12,921 nucleotides of DNA. Source: an uncultured Clostridia bacterium. Its GTDB lineage: Bacteria > Bacillota > Clostridia > Oscillospirales > Acutalibacteraceae. Where the stretch lies: positions 1-12,921 of the forward strand of contig CALYOC010000006.1 in NCBI GenBank assembly GCA_945227095.1, read 5' to 3'. The translations under genes and the position numbers were made by a program. Below are positions 12,919-12,921 of this stretch, one piece after another (the first letter of the stretch is position 1; each line of letters starts with the position of its first letter). The notes beneath the pieces were generated by a model. The model had not been told where the DNA came from. It saw only the letters and a program-made list of their open reading frames with translations, and made no database searches.

Positions 12919-12921
12919 AAG

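Overview
The window reads as the late structural and lysis region of a short-tailed (podovirus-like) phage or prophage of a Gram-positive gut-type Clostridia host (Oscillospiraceae/Ruminococcus-like is my best guess). The reasons are moderate GC, strong AGGAGG-type ribosome sites, an N4-gp56 family major capsid protein with the neighbours usual in such phages, no tail tape-measure gene, and a secreted GH25-Fn3-SH3 lysozyme of Clostridial style. All recognised genes are on the + strand.

Layout. 1-482 is the C-terminal end of the portal protein, cut by the window edge. 483-653 is an untranslated, hairpin-rich leader. 654-2689 holds the scaffold and the major capsid protein, which share an N-terminal D(L/I)QMFA motif. 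2701-2726 is a strong stem-loop, followed by a small virion-type protein (2754-2987), a putative head-tail adaptor (2984-3355) and a large tail protein resembling podoviral nozzle/tail-hub proteins (3358-5295). 5282-8329 holds a short fibre with an H-type lectin-like end, a Tyr-rich putative internal virion/ejection protein, and a long fibre with a collagen-like segment. 8340-8636 is an XhlA-like coiled-coil membrane protein. 9049-10063 is a holin-like gene overlapping a C39-like cysteine peptidase with an SH3 domain, the probable endolysin. 10160-12064 is a signal-peptide GH25 lysozyme with its own strong promoter, and 12132-12650 is a YgjP/DUF45 zinc metallopeptidase. The last two look like host genes or accessory cargo rather than core phage genes.

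The most unusual feature is a pair of roughly 276-bp non-coding elements (8635-8910 and 12644-12918). They are about 94% identical by hand alignment, lie in opposite orientation, and each ends in 19-bp terminal inverted repeats around AAGGTGAGG. Together they bracket the holin, endolysin, lysozyme and metallopeptidase segment. Each abuts or supplies the stop codon of the preceding gene. Their interiors are full of hairpins, and two paired positions in the terminal repeats have changed together between the copies. They look like a MITE-like foldback element, possibly active as RNA or as a two-way terminator. The window ends three bases after the second copy, so what lies beyond is unknown.

How the parts work together: portal, scaffold and capsid build the procapsid. 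The adaptor, nozzle-like protein, ejection-like protein and fibres complete the short tail and the receptor-binding apparatus. The XhlA-like protein, holin and C39-like peptidase release progeny. No terminase, integrase, repressor, tRNA, rRNA or CRISPR array is visible.
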